From assembly GCA_964551035.1 (NCBI GenBank), contig CAZKBK010000003.1:1-64000 (forward strand): DNA of 64,000 nucleotides, read 5' to 3'. The translations under genes and the position numbers were made by a program. Below the pieces are notes generated by a model. The model ran no database searches. It had not been told where the DNA came from and was given only the letters and a program-made list of their open reading frames with translations. Shown piece after piece: positions 18,385 to 28,051 of the stretch; within the stretch, counting starts at the first letter, position 1, and each line of letters opens with the position of its first letter. The stretch comes from Chryseosolibacter sp964551035. Its GTDB lineage: Bacteria > Bacteroidota > Bacteroidia > Cytophagales > Cyclobacteriaceae.

Positions 18385-19572
18385 CTAGTTCTCCCTGTCC
18401 AACTCCTCCCAAAGGATCGACGCCATAATGAACGGCCCCACCGCCTTGGGATCGTTGTCGCGTTTGATTTCGTTGACGTAGTATTCGTAGGACCCGTCGC
18501 GATAAGGGTTGCCGCCAAGCCCTGCCACGCCACAGACCTGGGTGATGCTCACCAGCCCGTTGTCCTCCACGCGGATGAGGTGGTCGAGTATGCCCTGATA
18601 AGCCCGCTTCCCGTGCGCGAGGTATTCATCCCCGACGTACCCCTTCATGGCAGCTTTCAACAGGAAATAGGTAAACATCGACGACGCTGACGCTTCCAGG
18701 TAGTTCCCCTCCCGGTCACCCTGGTCGACCACCTGGTACCACAACCCTGTTTTGTCGTCCTGGTATTGAACAACGCTTCCGGCCATGCGGCGAACGCTTT
18801 CCACAATGTCTTCGTATGCCTCGTGTTCTTTCGGGAAAAAGTCGAGGATATCGACGAGCGCCATGGCGTACCATCCCATCGCCCGGCCCCAGACGTGTGG
18901 CGAGCGACCCGTTTCCTTGTCGGCCCATCGTTGCTGTTTGCTTTCATCCCAACCGTGATAGTAGAGGTTGATCTTCGGATCGTACGTGTACTTTTCGATG
19001 AGCCTGACCTGTTGCGCGACGTCATCGAACAACGCGGGTTCGTCAAAAACTTTCGCGTACTGTGCAAGGAAAGGAGACCCCATGTACAACCCGTCCAGCC
19101 ACATCTGGTGCGGGTAGATCTGTTTATGCCAGAAGCCACCTTCCGACGTGCGGGGATGTGTGCGCATCTGCTCCCGCATCAACCTGATGGCCTTCGCATA
19201 TTTTTCGTCACCGGTGTGCGCGTAGAGGCCGAAGAGAAACTTTCCGGAGTTGACCTTGTCGATGTTGTACTCCTTCGGATTGTACGTCTTGATCGTTCCG
19301 TCTTCACTGATCATCTGGTCGGCGAAGGTTCTGATATAGTTCAGATATTTTTCGTCGCCGGTTTTTTCCCAGACTTGCTGTATCGCCGAGCAGACGAGTC
19401 CCGGCGTATAGTTCCACTTCGGTTTTTTGACGAAGTCGATCATCCACGCTTCCGGGTTACGGATGATGTCGGAGTCCGCCATGCGCACGGACCACGGCGC
19501 CGTGGTGGCAACTTTTTGTCCACATGCGGATGCGCTGATGAGGAGTACAATGAGAGCAACGATCTGTTTCAT
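18385..19572 (-). CDS. Unsaturated rhamnogalacturonyl hydrolase, GH105
   Basis: The ATG at 19572 starts MKQIVALIVLLISASACGQ, a lipoprotein signal with the lipobox Cys; longer in-frame starts lack this. The 395-aa protein has the alpha6/alpha6-barrel features of family 105: KWNYTPGLVCSAIQQ, MWLDGLYMGSPFLAQY with the conserved Asp, and SPHVWGRAMGWYAMALVD. The family removes the unsaturated galacturonyl residue left at chain ends by pectin lyases, giving 5-keto-4-deoxyuronate for KduI. It starts 4 nt after the GH43 stop and is in the same transcript. Whether it prefers rhamnogalacturonan or homogalacturonan fragments cannot be read from sequence. Confidence 0.93.
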   Translation of the reverse strand: MKQIVALIVLLISASACGQKVATTAPWSVRMADSDIIRNPEAWMIDFVKKPKWNYTPGLVCSAIQQVWEKTGDEKYLNYIRTFADQMISEDGTIKTYNPKEYNIDKVNSGKFLFGLYAHTGDEKYAKAIRLMREQMRTHPRTSEGGFWHKQIYPHQMWLDGLYMGSPFLAQYAKVFDEPALFDDVAQQVRLIEKYTYDPKINLYYHGWDESKQQRWADKETGRSPHVWGRAMGWYAMALVDILDFFPKEHEAYEDIVESVRRMAGSVVQYQDDKTGLWYQVVDQGDREGNYLEASASSMFTYFLLKAAMKGYVGDEYLAHGKRAYQGILDHLIRVEDNGLVSITQVCGVAGLGGNPYRDGSYEYYVNEIKRDNDPKAVGPFIMASILWEELDREN

Positions 19573-19576
19573 AGTC

Positions 19577-21214
19577 TTAACGTTTATCAACGGGTGGTCC
19601 GACCCGGAACCAGTCGACATCGGCGTAGCCCGCGTCGTTGGTCCGTTCGTTTCGTATACAAAATAAACCGGTCTTTGCGCCGATCCAACGTCCCGGCGTG
19701 GCGCTGAAAGTCTCGTCAACGGTGGTGAATTCCCGGCCGTCCAGGCTGTAGGCGAACGTGCATACCGCGTTGCGGCGGACCGTGACGCGCAAAAAGACTT
19801 CCGCCGGCGCGCCGGCGCGTAACACCCTTTCTGTGTCGGGCTTGCCGGACGGCGCGTCGTCGTTCGTGACGTACACGAGGTCCAACCCTTGCGCGCGACC
19901 CGTCAAAGCGAGCGCGGCATAGCTTTCGCCCATCACGATAAGGCCCGCGCGCGCTTCGCCGCCACCTGAGATGTTGGGATGGAAGCGGAGCTTCGTCGTA
20001 ACCGTAAACTCCTCCGCGGGAAACTTCTGAAGGAAGAGATTCGGCACATCCCAAAAGTTTCGGGTGTCGGCATCGGGCATTTGCGCATAGAGCCTGAGCG
20101 CTCCTGTATGGGTGGCCATGGCCCACGTCGCTTTCGGGTTCCCGTGCCATTGCCATTGAAGGCCAGGCTTGAAAGCGTTGAATTCATCCGATTCCGGCGG
20201 CGCCGCTATGGGCCAGGTTTTTCCGACGTCGGGTTTGCGGAACGTAGCCACCGGCGCTCCGACACCATCGCCGTCTTCATCCACGCCGATCACAGGCCAG
20301 TCGTTGACCCACGCCATCGGCTGAAGGTGAACCACACGCCCGTAGGCCGCTTTGTCCTGGAAGTGAATAAACCAATGCGCGCCCGCCGGCGTGTCCACCC
20401 ATGCGCCCTGATGCGGTCCGTTGATGTCGGTGTTGCCCTGGTGCATCACCATCCTCCGCGCGTAGGGGCCATAGACATTCTTTGAGCGCAACACGATTTG
20501 CCACCCTTTGGATACGCCGCCGGCGGGAGCGAAAATGTAGTAGTAGCCGTTCCTCTTGTAAAACTTGGGGCCTTCCACCGTGGGGTCGACGTCATGTCCG
20601 TCGTATACGATCACGCCTTCATCCAGGGTCGCTGTGCCTTCGGCGTTGAGCCGCTTCACCACGATGATGCTCTTGATACCGGCACGGCTACCCGCATAGG
20701 CGTGCACAAGGTAATTCCGGCCGTCGTCATCCCATAGCGGACATGGGTCGATCAATCCCTTCCCGGGTGCCACCAGGACGGGCGTGCTCCACGGGCCGCC
20801 GGGGTCCTTCGCCATGGTCAGGTAAATGCCAAAGTCGGGGTCCGGATAGTAGAGATAGAAGGTGCCGTTGTGATGCCGTATCGACGGCGCCCACACGTCA
20901 TTGCCGTGCTGTGGTTTTTCGAAGTGGTCCGTCGGCACAATCCGCGGAAGCGCATGGCCGATAAGGTTCCAGTTGACCAGGTCCTTCGAATGCAACACCG
21001 GCAGGCCCGGCGCCGCGTTGAAACTGGACGCCACCATGTAATAATCCGCGCCCACGCGGCAGACGTCGGGGTCGGAATAGTCCGCATGCAGGATCGGGTT
21101 CCTGTAGGACCCGTTTCCCAGGTCGGCAATCCATACCCTGTTGTGGTCCATCTCCTGGGCGACGATCACGCCGAAGGAAAGCATAAAGGACACATATGCT
21201 GCAGCCCTCCTCAT
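19577..21214 (-). CDS. Glycoside hydrolase family 43 with C-terminal concanavalin-like domain
   Basis: The signal peptide MRRAAAYVSFMLSFGVIVAQ starts at 21214. Residues 38-340 form the five-bladed propeller: NPILHADYSDPDV with the catalytic-base Asp48, DPCPLWDDDGRNYLVHA, and VEGPKFYKRNGYYYIFAP with the acid Glu. The C-terminal 190 residues (from about GLQWQWHGNPKATWAM) are a beta-sandwich like those appended to family 43 xylosidases and arabinofuranosidases. In a pectin locus the likely substrate is arabinose or xylose side chains; this is inference. Its start overlaps the PL1 stop by 4 nt (ATGA), so translation is probably coupled. Confidence 0.92.
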   Translation of the reverse strand: MRRAAAYVSFMLSFGVIVAQEMDHNRVWIADLGNGSYRNPILHADYSDPDVCRVGADYYMVASSFNAAPGLPVLHSKDLVNWNLIGHALPRIVPTDHFEKPQHGNDVWAPSIRHHNGTFYLYYPDPDFGIYLTMAKDPGGPWSTPVLVAPGKGLIDPCPLWDDDGRNYLVHAYAGSRAGIKSIIVVKRLNAEGTATLDEGVIVYDGHDVDPTVEGPKFYKRNGYYYIFAPAGGVSKGWQIVLRSKNVYGPYARRMVMHQGNTDINGPHQGAWVDTPAGAHWFIHFQDKAAYGRVVHLQPMAWVNDWPVIGVDEDGDGVGAPVATFRKPDVGKTWPIAAPPESDEFNAFKPGLQWQWHGNPKATWAMATHTGALRLYAQMPDADTRNFWDVPNLFLQKFPAEEFTVTTKLRFHPNISGGGEARAGLIVMGESYAALALTGRAQGLDLVYVTNDDAPSGKPDTERVLRAGAPAEVFLRVTVRRNAVCTFAYSLDGREFTTVDETFSATPGRWIGAKTGLFCIRNERTNDAGYADVDWFRVGPPVDKR

Positions 21215-22581
21215 GATTGCGACGCGATTACAATGTCTTTCACCCTTTCGTGCAGATACACCTCGACGTTGGTGTACGTCGCATCCAGGGTATTCACGGA
21301 TGCATCCGCGGGATTGTTGGGGTCAAGATGCTTTTCTTTCTCCCACACATCCGGCATTCCGTCGCTGTCGGCATCGGCTGGCGGCGTTGACATTTCCAGT
21401 GCCGGCCATCCGCCAACGTCATCCTGTGAGTCGATAATGCCATTCCCGTCTTTTCCCGCTGACGAATTTCCCTGACGAACTTCCTCGACGATGCGTGCAT
21501 CTACCCCGTCGCGGCTGAAACTCGCGCCGGCGCTGTTCAGCACCTCCCCATACGCCGCGGTGGCCGCGACGGTACGCACAGGTTCTACCGCAAAAGCGGA
21601 TTCAGCGGTCCATGCGCCGGTGTCGTCGGCGCTTACGCCGAGGTGATTGTCATTCGACACGGATGCACTCCCTTCGAGGAAATTCCCCTCCACAAAAAAT
21701 TTCCCGTACGGTTCTGACGGATCGAGTATCTGACCTTTCTTCGAAGCTTTCGTTGCCGGACCAGGCTTGAAGTAGTTATTGACCACGTTATACCGGCCGC
21801 GTTCGCCGCCGTAAATGTTGTTATTCATCCAGTTGTAGATGACGTTGTTGCGGAAGTCCACCAGTTCATCCGGCGAGTTGGCCGTCGACGCCGAGCCACT
21901 GAAGCGCGGCAGCCGGCTGTTGTGGCTTGCGATGAGGTTGTGGTGAAACGTTGCGCCCTTGCCGCCCCAGATCCCGCCGTAACCATGCTCGCCTTTACTG
22001 TGAATGGAGTTGTTGAGGCTTTCCGAGATGATGCTCCACTGCAGCGTAAAATTGCTGTTGTTATAGAAGGATGCGCACTCGTCCGTCCCCCAGCTTACAC
22101 TGCAATGATCGACGATGATGTTGTCGTTGCCGGCATTGCCGGAAATCGCGTCGCCTTCATAGCCCGCCTCGTCACCGAGACGAAAACGCATGAAGCGGAT
22201 GATCACGTTGTCGGCGCTGATGCCGAGGGGGTAGTTCTTAAGACAAATTCCACCCCCGGGTGCGGATTGGCCGGCGATGGTCACATTCCCGTAGTCGATC
22301 TTCAGGGGTGATTGCAGTTCGATGTTCCCGGAGACAGCGAACACGATGATGCGGGGTGCTTTCGTGCGTAGGGCATGGCGCAGGCTGCCGGGTCCTTCGT
22401 CCTTGAGGTTGGTGACCACGATGACCGCTCCGCCGCGTCCTCCGGTGGCGAACTTGCCGAATCCCTCGGCGCCCGGGAATGCCGGCATCGGTGTTGTGGC
22501 GCTGTCGTCGGGCTGTACCGCCGCGCAGCCCACCAGCAGGATAAATAGTGACCTAATCAATGCGACCTTTGAATGCTTCAT
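21211..22581 (-). CDS. Pectate lyase, polysaccharide lyase family 1, lipoprotein
   Basis: The N-terminus ends in LFILLVGC, a lipobox, so the protein is probably anchored. FPGAEGFGKFATGGRGG is the usual start of Bacteroidota pectate lyases. Parallel beta-helix landmarks follow: NVTIAGQSAPGGGICLKNY, NVIIRFMRFRLGDE, NIIVDHCSVSWGTDECAS with Ca-binding acids, and HHNLIASHNSRLPRF carrying the catalytic Arg region. A Ca-binding-like segment (DADSDGMPDVWEKEKHLDPN) near residue 410 resembles thrombospondin type 3 repeats. The enzyme cuts demethylated homogalacturonan by beta-elimination. Its start lies 29 nt inside the CE12 gene. Confidence 0.93.
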   Translation of the reverse strand: MKHSKVALIRSLFILLVGCAAVQPDDSATTPMPAFPGAEGFGKFATGGRGGAVIVVTNLKDEGPGSLRHALRTKAPRIIVFAVSGNIELQSPLKIDYGNVTIAGQSAPGGGICLKNYPLGISADNVIIRFMRFRLGDEAGYEGDAISGNAGNDNIIVDHCSVSWGTDECASFYNNSNFTLQWSIISESLNNSIHSKGEHGYGGIWGGKGATFHHNLIASHNSRLPRFSGSASTANSPDELVDFRNNVIYNWMNNNIYGGERGRYNVVNNYFKPGPATKASKKGQILDPSEPYGKFFVEGNFLEGSASVSNDNHLGVSADDTGAWTAESAFAVEPVRTVAATAAYGEVLNSAGASFSRDGVDARIVEEVRQGNSSAGKDGNGIIDSQDDVGGWPALEMSTPPADADSDGMPDVWEKEKHLDPNNPADASVNTLDATYTNVEVYLHERVKDIVIASQS

Positions 22582-23329
22582 GGTTTATGATCCGTTCGAA
22601 AAGTTCCAGGCGCAGGTTGGCAAGTTCGCGCAAAACGAGTTGTGCCATCAACCGCGCGCCGAGTTCGTTGAAATGGGTGTTGTCCTCCTTTCCATCGGGG
22701 TAATTCGGATGCCCCCCGGGTTGAAGGTGTAGAAATAGCAGCCTGGAAGTTTCAGGTCCGAGCGAATCAAGGAGGGCGCGGCTCTTCTCGTCCATGTCGA
22801 TGAAGGGCGCGCCCGTTTCGCGGGCAACCTCGCGAACCAATGGCGAATATTCTTTATGCGTTTCCCTGACCTTTCCCTGTTCGTCGAACTGCCGGCGTGT
22901 TACGGGTGTCAACAACACGGGAACGGCGCCCTTCCCGCGGGTTTCACGGACAAATCGCGTCAGGTTGTTCTTGTATTCATCCGGCGAAGTGTAGCGGTCC
23001 CCTTTTTGTTTCGATTCGTCGTTGTGCCCGAACTGGATGAATACATAGTCACCTTCCTCCAGCGCATCGGCTACCACCTGCCACCGGTTCTCCCCGATAA
23101 AAGTACGCGTACTCCTGCCGTTGCGCGCATGGTTCTCCACCACGACCGTGGCGTCAAAGAATGTCTTGAAGGGCGTGCCCCACCCGGTTTCGGGAAATGC
23201 GGTCGAACGTTTATCGGCCATAGTGGAATCGCCCACCAGGTAGACGGTGACGCTGTTTCGCCCGGACGTAAACGCCCCAAGGGCAAGAAGAAAAAGGCAA
23301 AGCGCGAAATACCGCCAGATACCGGTCAT
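22553..23329 (-). CDS. Rhamnogalacturonan acetylesterase-like SGNH hydrolase, CE12
   Basis: It is likely to remove acetyl groups from galacturonic acid in rhamnogalacturonan, which would otherwise block lyases and hydrolases. A hydrophobic N-terminus (ALCLFLLALGAF) acts as signal peptide. SGNH blocks: VYLVGDSTMADK with nucleophile Ser35, NHARNGRSTRTF, FIQFGHNDESK, and DNTHFNELGA with the Asp and His of the triad. The length of 258 aa is typical. It lies 8 nt after the DUF4861 gene and overlaps the PL1 start, so it is within the operon. The family assignment is strong; the exact substrate is inferred from the neighbours. Confidence 0.92.
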   Translation of the reverse strand: MTGIWRYFALCLFLLALGAFTSGRNSVTVYLVGDSTMADKRSTAFPETGWGTPFKTFFDATVVVENHARNGRSTRTFIGENRWQVVADALEEGDYVFIQFGHNDESKQKGDRYTSPDEYKNNLTRFVRETRGKGAVPVLLTPVTRRQFDEQGKVRETHKEYSPLVREVARETGAPFIDMDEKSRALLDSLGPETSRLLFLHLQPGGHPNYPDGKEDNTHFNELGARLMAQLVLRELANLRLELFERIINHEAFKGRID

Positions 23330-23337
23330 ATCAAAAT

Positions 23338-24591
23338 CTATTCGGTGATCTTAACCTTCAACGGATTGGCCAGAAGCGTCGATACGCGGCTCACATGATC
23401 CATGAACTCGTTTTCATTTTTGATGCCGCCAGGCTCGCCGATCCAGGCGGCAAGAAAAAAATACGCCAGCGTCTTTTCATGGGTCTTCAACACCGCGATG
23501 TGGCTGTTCGCATCCTCCGAAAATTCGACGAGGTTCGCCGGATGGAAAAAAACCGCCAGTCCCAGGTTGTCCGAATTCAGGCTTTGCTGTCCATAGGTGG
23601 CGATGTATGCCATCGCCGACGCATCTCCGTTGCTGGTTATCGCCCTGGCACTGGGATCTTTGACGATACCCGTGCACAGGCTGTCCACGTCCTGATCCAG
23701 GGTAAGCAACTGGTGTGACACGCGGCTGCCACCGTGAATTCCGATATGTGATTTTACGTCAAATTCCTCATCGCCCACTTTCCATCCGTAGTACGCAGTA
23801 ACAAACGAGGAGTAAACGTCTCCGTTCTCCAATATCCGGCAGGTGACGCTGTCTGTCTTTTCCACGCGGAGCACGGCCCCGTTCCCGATGGCGCCGATGG
23901 AACCCACACCAAGAGAGGCGCCTACTTTCATCACGTCCATCCCCCACGGTTGCATGTTATGGTAGGAATCAAACCCGTCAAGGCCTACCTGTTGAAGAAC
24001 CATTTCAGACGTGCGCTTCCCGAATACGTCAACGGCATTGCGCTGGTCGAGGTAAAAGCGGTATCCCACCTTGTCGGATTCCCATCCCGGCCCCTCGTAA
24101 CGGATAAACCACGAGTGGTCCTTGTGCTCCGGCGGCACGCGCAGGTAAGATACGTTTCGGAAGCTACCACCGTCATATTCGCGCCCCACCCATTTTCCAC
24201 CTTCCTTGTGCGACAGTTCGGCCTGCGTGCGCTTGGGATAGTCACGTGGCACGGCCCCTTCCGTCTTGTAACGTATCGTCAGGCTTACTTCTCCGCTCGC
24301 GTCAATGCTGTCCAGCAAAGCCACGATCCCCTCGTAGCGTGTATCCGTATTGTTGTATTGGCTGGCGATCTCCTCGTCCCCGTTCAGCACGACAAAAGCA
24401 TCGCGGTTGAAATCAGGCGCCTTTTGTTGAAGGACATCTTCCGCGATCACAACCATCTCGTCGTAGCGCGTGATGTCCAACGGGTTGGATACCGTGACGT
24501 TGAACGCCTGCGGAAGGTCGTTGTGGATACCATGCCGGCTTTCCTTTGTGCAAGCCAGCGGAATGAAAAGCAATAAAAAATAACGGCGCAT
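23338..24591 (-). CDS. DUF4861 lipoprotein of the pectin locus
   Basis: MRRYFLLLFIPLACTKE is a lipoprotein signal. The rest is a beta-rich protein of about 400 residues, recognisable as DUF4861 by FNVTVSNPLDITRYDEMV, the RYEGPGWESDKVGYRFYLDQ segment and SYHNMQPWGMDVMKVG. Members of this family are repeatedly found next to GH28, GH105 and SusCD genes, and this context fits. The stop-to-start distance to GH28 is zero. No catalytic residues are established that I can point to. A role in binding or cleaving a pectic oligosaccharide is inference from synteny and from the carbohydrate-active-enzyme-like fold. Confidence 0.85.
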   Translation of the reverse strand: MRRYFLLLFIPLACTKESRHGIHNDLPQAFNVTVSNPLDITRYDEMVVIAEDVLQQKAPDFNRDAFVVLNGDEEIASQYNNTDTRYEGIVALLDSIDASGEVSLTIRYKTEGAVPRDYPKRTQAELSHKEGGKWVGREYDGGSFRNVSYLRVPPEHKDHSWFIRYEGPGWESDKVGYRFYLDQRNAVDVFGKRTSEMVLQQVGLDGFDSYHNMQPWGMDVMKVGASLGVGSIGAIGNGAVLRVEKTDSVTCRILENGDVYSSFVTAYYGWKVGDEEFDVKSHIGIHGGSRVSHQLLTLDQDVDSLCTGIVKDPSARAITSNGDASAMAYIATYGQQSLNSDNLGLAVFFHPANLVEFSEDANSHIAVLKTHEKTLAYFFLAAWIGEPGGIKNENEFMDHVSRVSTLLANPLKVKITE

Positions 24592-26259
24592 CTATTTCAA
24601 TTTTTTAGTCACTGCATGGGCGGGCACGCGATCACCAAGGGCAATACCGTTGGCGGCTTTCGTTAAGTCCGTTGCGAGTAGCGTAATTTTTTCCGATCGT
24701 TCGCCCGCCACTTTCATGAATACATCGGCGGGCGCATAGCCGATGTTTTCCAGCATGAGGTTCTTGCTGTTTTGCACGCTGACGACGGTGTTGTCGTCAC
24801 AATGCAGGGTGGCGTTGCGGAGGGTGATGTCGCTGCCCTCGATGCAAACGAAGCCCTTCCTGCTCTCGATGGTGATATTCTCCATCTCGACCCCCTGAAC
24901 GTTCATTTCCGGAAGCCCTCTGATGAATATCGCCGTTTCGGCGCCTTTGCACATCACATGCTTCACGTGAATGTCGCGAAATTGCGGCGTCGCCTCCGTA
25001 ACGGGCTGAAAGTCGATCTCCGGCTCCTCGCCGCCCGCGAAGATCTTGAGCGGATCGCGCGCCATGTAGTACATATCGAACAGGATGGCGGAACCACCGA
25101 TGTTGTTCATTTGGATATTTTCAATATAGACCTTTTCAACTACGCCTCCCCTGCCACGCGTTGTCTTGAACCGCAGGCCGATATCCGTCCCGAGGAAATT
25201 ACAATCGTACACGAAAAGGTTGCGCGCGCCGCCGGACATTTCACTCCCGACAACAAACCCACCATGACCGTGAAAAACCGTGCAGTTCCGGACGATAACA
25301 TCTTCGGTGGGCACTCCGCGCTTGCGTCCCTCCTCGTCGCGGCCCGATTTGATGCAGATGCCGTCATCGCCGACGTCAAAGCGGCTGTCTTCGATCAACA
25401 CATAGCGACACGATTCCACGTCGATCCCATCGCCATTCTGCGCGTTCCAGGGGTTGCGCACAAAGATCCCGCGTACGGTAAGGTGTTGCGTCAGCAGCGG
25501 ATGAATGCACCACGCGGGAGAATTCTGAAAAGTCACACCCTCCAGCAGCACGCGCTTGCAGCGAATAAGGCTGACCATGTTGGGCCGCAGAAATTCCTTG
25601 ATCGCCTCCGCTTTCTCAAGGTCATAACCTTCGGCGATCACGCCGGGGCGTTTCATCTTTGATCCCCGCAAGGCGCGCTCGGTGGGGTACCAGATGTTTC
25701 CTTCTTCATTCAGGAACCCACCCGACGCCACCAACTGTCTCCACTCAGGTGGCGTCATCTTGTTTTTCTTGACCGGGCGCCACGCCTGTCCCGCACCGTC
25801 GAGAATACCCGCGCCGGTAATGGCAATATTCTCGGCGTCGACCGCGTAGAGGGGCGAATGGGCACGGATGGCTTCAAGGCCCTCCCAGTTGGTTTTCACC
25901 AATGGATAGTCGTCGGTATCGTCGCTGAACTGAAGGACGGCACCGGCGGACACATGCAGGTTTACATTGCTCTTCAACCGCAGCGGTCCTGTAAGCCAGA
26001 ATCCCGGGGGAATGCGAACGGTGCCGCCGCCGGCGCTATGACATTTGTCGATGGCGGCGTTGATGGCGTCGGTATTCAGCACCAGCCCACCAGGTTTCCC
26101 GCCATAGTCGCGGATGTCGAAGGTGTCGCGTTCAAAGGCCACTTGCTCGACCCTGGGAAGTTGCCGTCCCCATTTTTCCTGGAATGCATGCGCCCCGGAA
26201 AAGGAGACGATCGCCACAACGGCGATGATGAGTGCTTTATATTGAAGGGATGGCTTCAT
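24592..26259 (-). CDS. Polygalacturonase-type glycoside hydrolase family 28
   Basis: The signal peptide (IIAVVAIVSFSGAHAF) sends it to the periplasm or surface. The right-handed beta-helix has the four family signatures: NGDGIDVES (Asp277), VGDDGICIKSG (Asp298, Asp299), HGHGGFVVGSE (His330/His332), and RFKTTRGRGG. It would hydrolyse alpha-1,4-galacturonosyl bonds; exo- or rhamnogalacturonan-type activity is possible, since the N-terminal layout (FDIRDYGGKPGG, then NTDAINAAI) is typical of Bacteroidota exo-acting members. It is the first enzyme after susD, separated by 118 nt that contain a hairpin. Confidence 0.93.
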   Translation of the reverse strand: MKPSLQYKALIIAVVAIVSFSGAHAFQEKWGRQLPRVEQVAFERDTFDIRDYGGKPGGLVLNTDAINAAIDKCHSAGGGTVRIPPGFWLTGPLRLKSNVNLHVSAGAVLQFSDDTDDYPLVKTNWEGLEAIRAHSPLYAVDAENIAITGAGILDGAGQAWRPVKKNKMTPPEWRQLVASGGFLNEEGNIWYPTERALRGSKMKRPGVIAEGYDLEKAEAIKEFLRPNMVSLIRCKRVLLEGVTFQNSPAWCIHPLLTQHLTVRGIFVRNPWNAQNGDGIDVESCRYVLIEDSRFDVGDDGICIKSGRDEEGRKRGVPTEDVIVRNCTVFHGHGGFVVGSEMSGGARNLFVYDCNFLGTDIGLRFKTTRGRGGVVEKVYIENIQMNNIGGSAILFDMYYMARDPLKIFAGGEEPEIDFQPVTEATPQFRDIHVKHVMCKGAETAIFIRGLPEMNVQGVEMENITIESRKGFVCIEGSDITLRNATLHCDDNTVVSVQNSKNLMLENIGYAPADVFMKVAGERSEKITLLATDLTKAANGIALGDRVPAHAVTKKLK

Positions 26260-26333
26260 GCTAAATGATCATTAAAAGGAGAACCGCGCAGGGATCACCC
26301 GCACGGAACTCCTGTCTCTTAACCCAAACTTCA

Positions 26334-26360
26334 TGACGGACGCCAACATCACATCCGTCA
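26334..26360 (-). other. Hairpin between susD and GH28
   Basis: TGACGGA (26334-26340) and TCCGTCA (26354-26360) can pair across a 13-nt loop. No T-run follows on the minus strand. Such hairpins after susD often limit read-through or protect the 3' end of susCD mRNA; here that is inference. Confidence 0.4.
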
Positions 26361-26377
26361 GAATGCCTTTAAATGTA

Positions 26378-28033
26378 TTAGTAACCCGGATTCTGGGGAA
26401 AATCCTTGTTAGTGTTCAGATCCAGCGCTTGCTGGGGAATGGGGCGCAGAATTTTGTCGGCGCCGTCGTTGCCCATGAACGGGTTGCTGAGGTTTCGGAT
26501 GTCCTTGTTGTAAAGGGCTGTCCGCGACTTCAGGGTACCCGTGCGCTTCAGGTCAAACCACCGATGGTATTCCCCTACGAGTTCGAGGGCGCGTTCATCG
26601 AGGATGGCATCGATGTCCACCGCGTTGGCGTCAGTGAGCACGAGCGCGCCGGGCGTTTTCTCGGCACGTTCCCTCACCTCGTTAAGGCGGGCCATGGCCG
26701 TGGGCTTGTCGCCGCTTTGCAGGTACGCCTCGGCCGCGATCAGGTACGTCTCCGCAAGTCGCGCAAGGAAAATATCCCTCGTGCTGTTGCCATCCTCATG
26801 CACACCGGTGCCCACGGGGTCGTCGAACTTTTTCACTGCGGGCACCTGGTTGTCGGTCGAACTCAGCGGCTGTTCCCAGAGGTTGATGTCGCCGACATTC
26901 TCATAAGGAAGAATGATGGTGTTGGCGCGATGGACGAGGTCTGCCGCACGCCATGCCGTCGTGTCTGCGAGCTCCCACTGGTGGGGATAATAAAAGCGGA
27001 TGTCCAGTGTCGATTTATCGGCCACGTCGTAGTAGTCGAAGTAGCGCTGGTACAAAACGTTCATGAACGTTCCTTCCCAACGGGCGTCTTCCTCGGTGAA
27101 GAGGTCGTAGACGTATTTGGTTACCACGAGCGAATAATGGCGATAGGGATAATCTCCGAAGACCTCGCTACCACCGTGGTAGGGCCCGAAGTAGGCGTTC
27201 TGAGAACTTCCGCCTGTCGTGCTGGACAATGACCCACTGCTGTATTGCACGGCGAACAGCACTTCCGCGTTTTGTTCGTTACCCGGCTCAAACACATCGG
27301 CAAACGAAAGCGACGAAAGGTCATAGCCTGCGATGGCGTCGTCGGCCAGCGATGCCGCCGTTGCAAAATCACTCGCGTCGGCGAATGCCTCGTAGCCACG
27401 CGTGAGGTGAACCTTTGCCAGGTAATGACGAACCGCTCTTTTGGTGACGCGACCGAATGCGGTCTCGCCCTGATCGCCGACCAGGTTGAGGGCTTCATTC
27501 ATTTCTGAAACAATAAACGTGTACACCTCCTCGGCCGAATTTCGCTCAAAGCTCGTAACAGGGGCGGAAATCGCGTCCGTCACGAGGCTTACGCCGCCGA
27601 ACGTCTGTACGAGCAGAAAGTAGTAGTACGCGCGCAGAAACTTCAATTCACCGAGGCGGACGGAGACCGTCGGGGTCTGTTCTGTCAGCTCATTGTACGC
27701 GATACCCGTGTTGCAAACCTGGATGGCGTTGTACAGGGTGGTGTAAAACGCCTCTACCGTGGGGTCGCTGGGAACGAGTTCCGTATACAACATCAGGCTG
27801 GTCGGGCCCGGGTCCCTTCCGTCGACGTACATGTCGGTGCCGGCTTCGAACATCCACGGCGCATCGTAGACGTTGCGCAACGACGCATACGCCGCATTGA
27901 CGAGGCTTTCATAGCCCGAGGCCGTCCGGTACAGGTCATCGGCCAGCACATCGGTTTTGTTCTCCTCTTCCAGGAAGTCGCTGCAGCTTCCAAAGGAAAA
28001 TAAAAGGATACTTGCGATTATTATCTTTTTCAT
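26378..28033 (-). CDS. SusD/RagB-family surface glycan-binding lipoprotein
   Basis: MKKIIIASILLFSFGSCSDF is a lipoprotein signal whose Cys is followed by acids, the usual export signal for surface lipoproteins. SusD features follow: EEENKTDVLADDLYRTASGY, LGELKFLRAYYYFLLVQTFG, the TPR-like helices, and the C-terminal NEVRERAEKTPGALV / LDERALELVGEYHRWFDLKR segment. At 551 aa the length is typical. It forms the lid over the SusC barrel at the outer membrane and captures oligosaccharides, here probably pectic ones. It lies 18 nt downstream of susC. Confidence 0.96.
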   Translation of the reverse strand: MKKIIIASILLFSFGSCSDFLEEENKTDVLADDLYRTASGYESLVNAAYASLRNVYDAPWMFEAGTDMYVDGRDPGPTSLMLYTELVPSDPTVEAFYTTLYNAIQVCNTGIAYNELTEQTPTVSVRLGELKFLRAYYYFLLVQTFGGVSLVTDAISAPVTSFERNSAEEVYTFIVSEMNEALNLVGDQGETAFGRVTKRAVRHYLAKVHLTRGYEAFADASDFATAASLADDAIAGYDLSSLSFADVFEPGNEQNAEVLFAVQYSSGSLSSTTGGSSQNAYFGPYHGGSEVFGDYPYRHYSLVVTKYVYDLFTEEDARWEGTFMNVLYQRYFDYYDVADKSTLDIRFYYPHQWELADTTAWRAADLVHRANTIILPYENVGDINLWEQPLSSTDNQVPAVKKFDDPVGTGVHEDGNSTRDIFLARLAETYLIAAEAYLQSGDKPTAMARLNEVRERAEKTPGALVLTDANAVDIDAILDERALELVGEYHRWFDLKRTGTLKSRTALYNKDIRNLSNPFMGNDGADKILRPIPQQALDLNTNKDFPQNPGY

Positions 28034-28051
28034 TTTGATCTGGTTTGGAGG

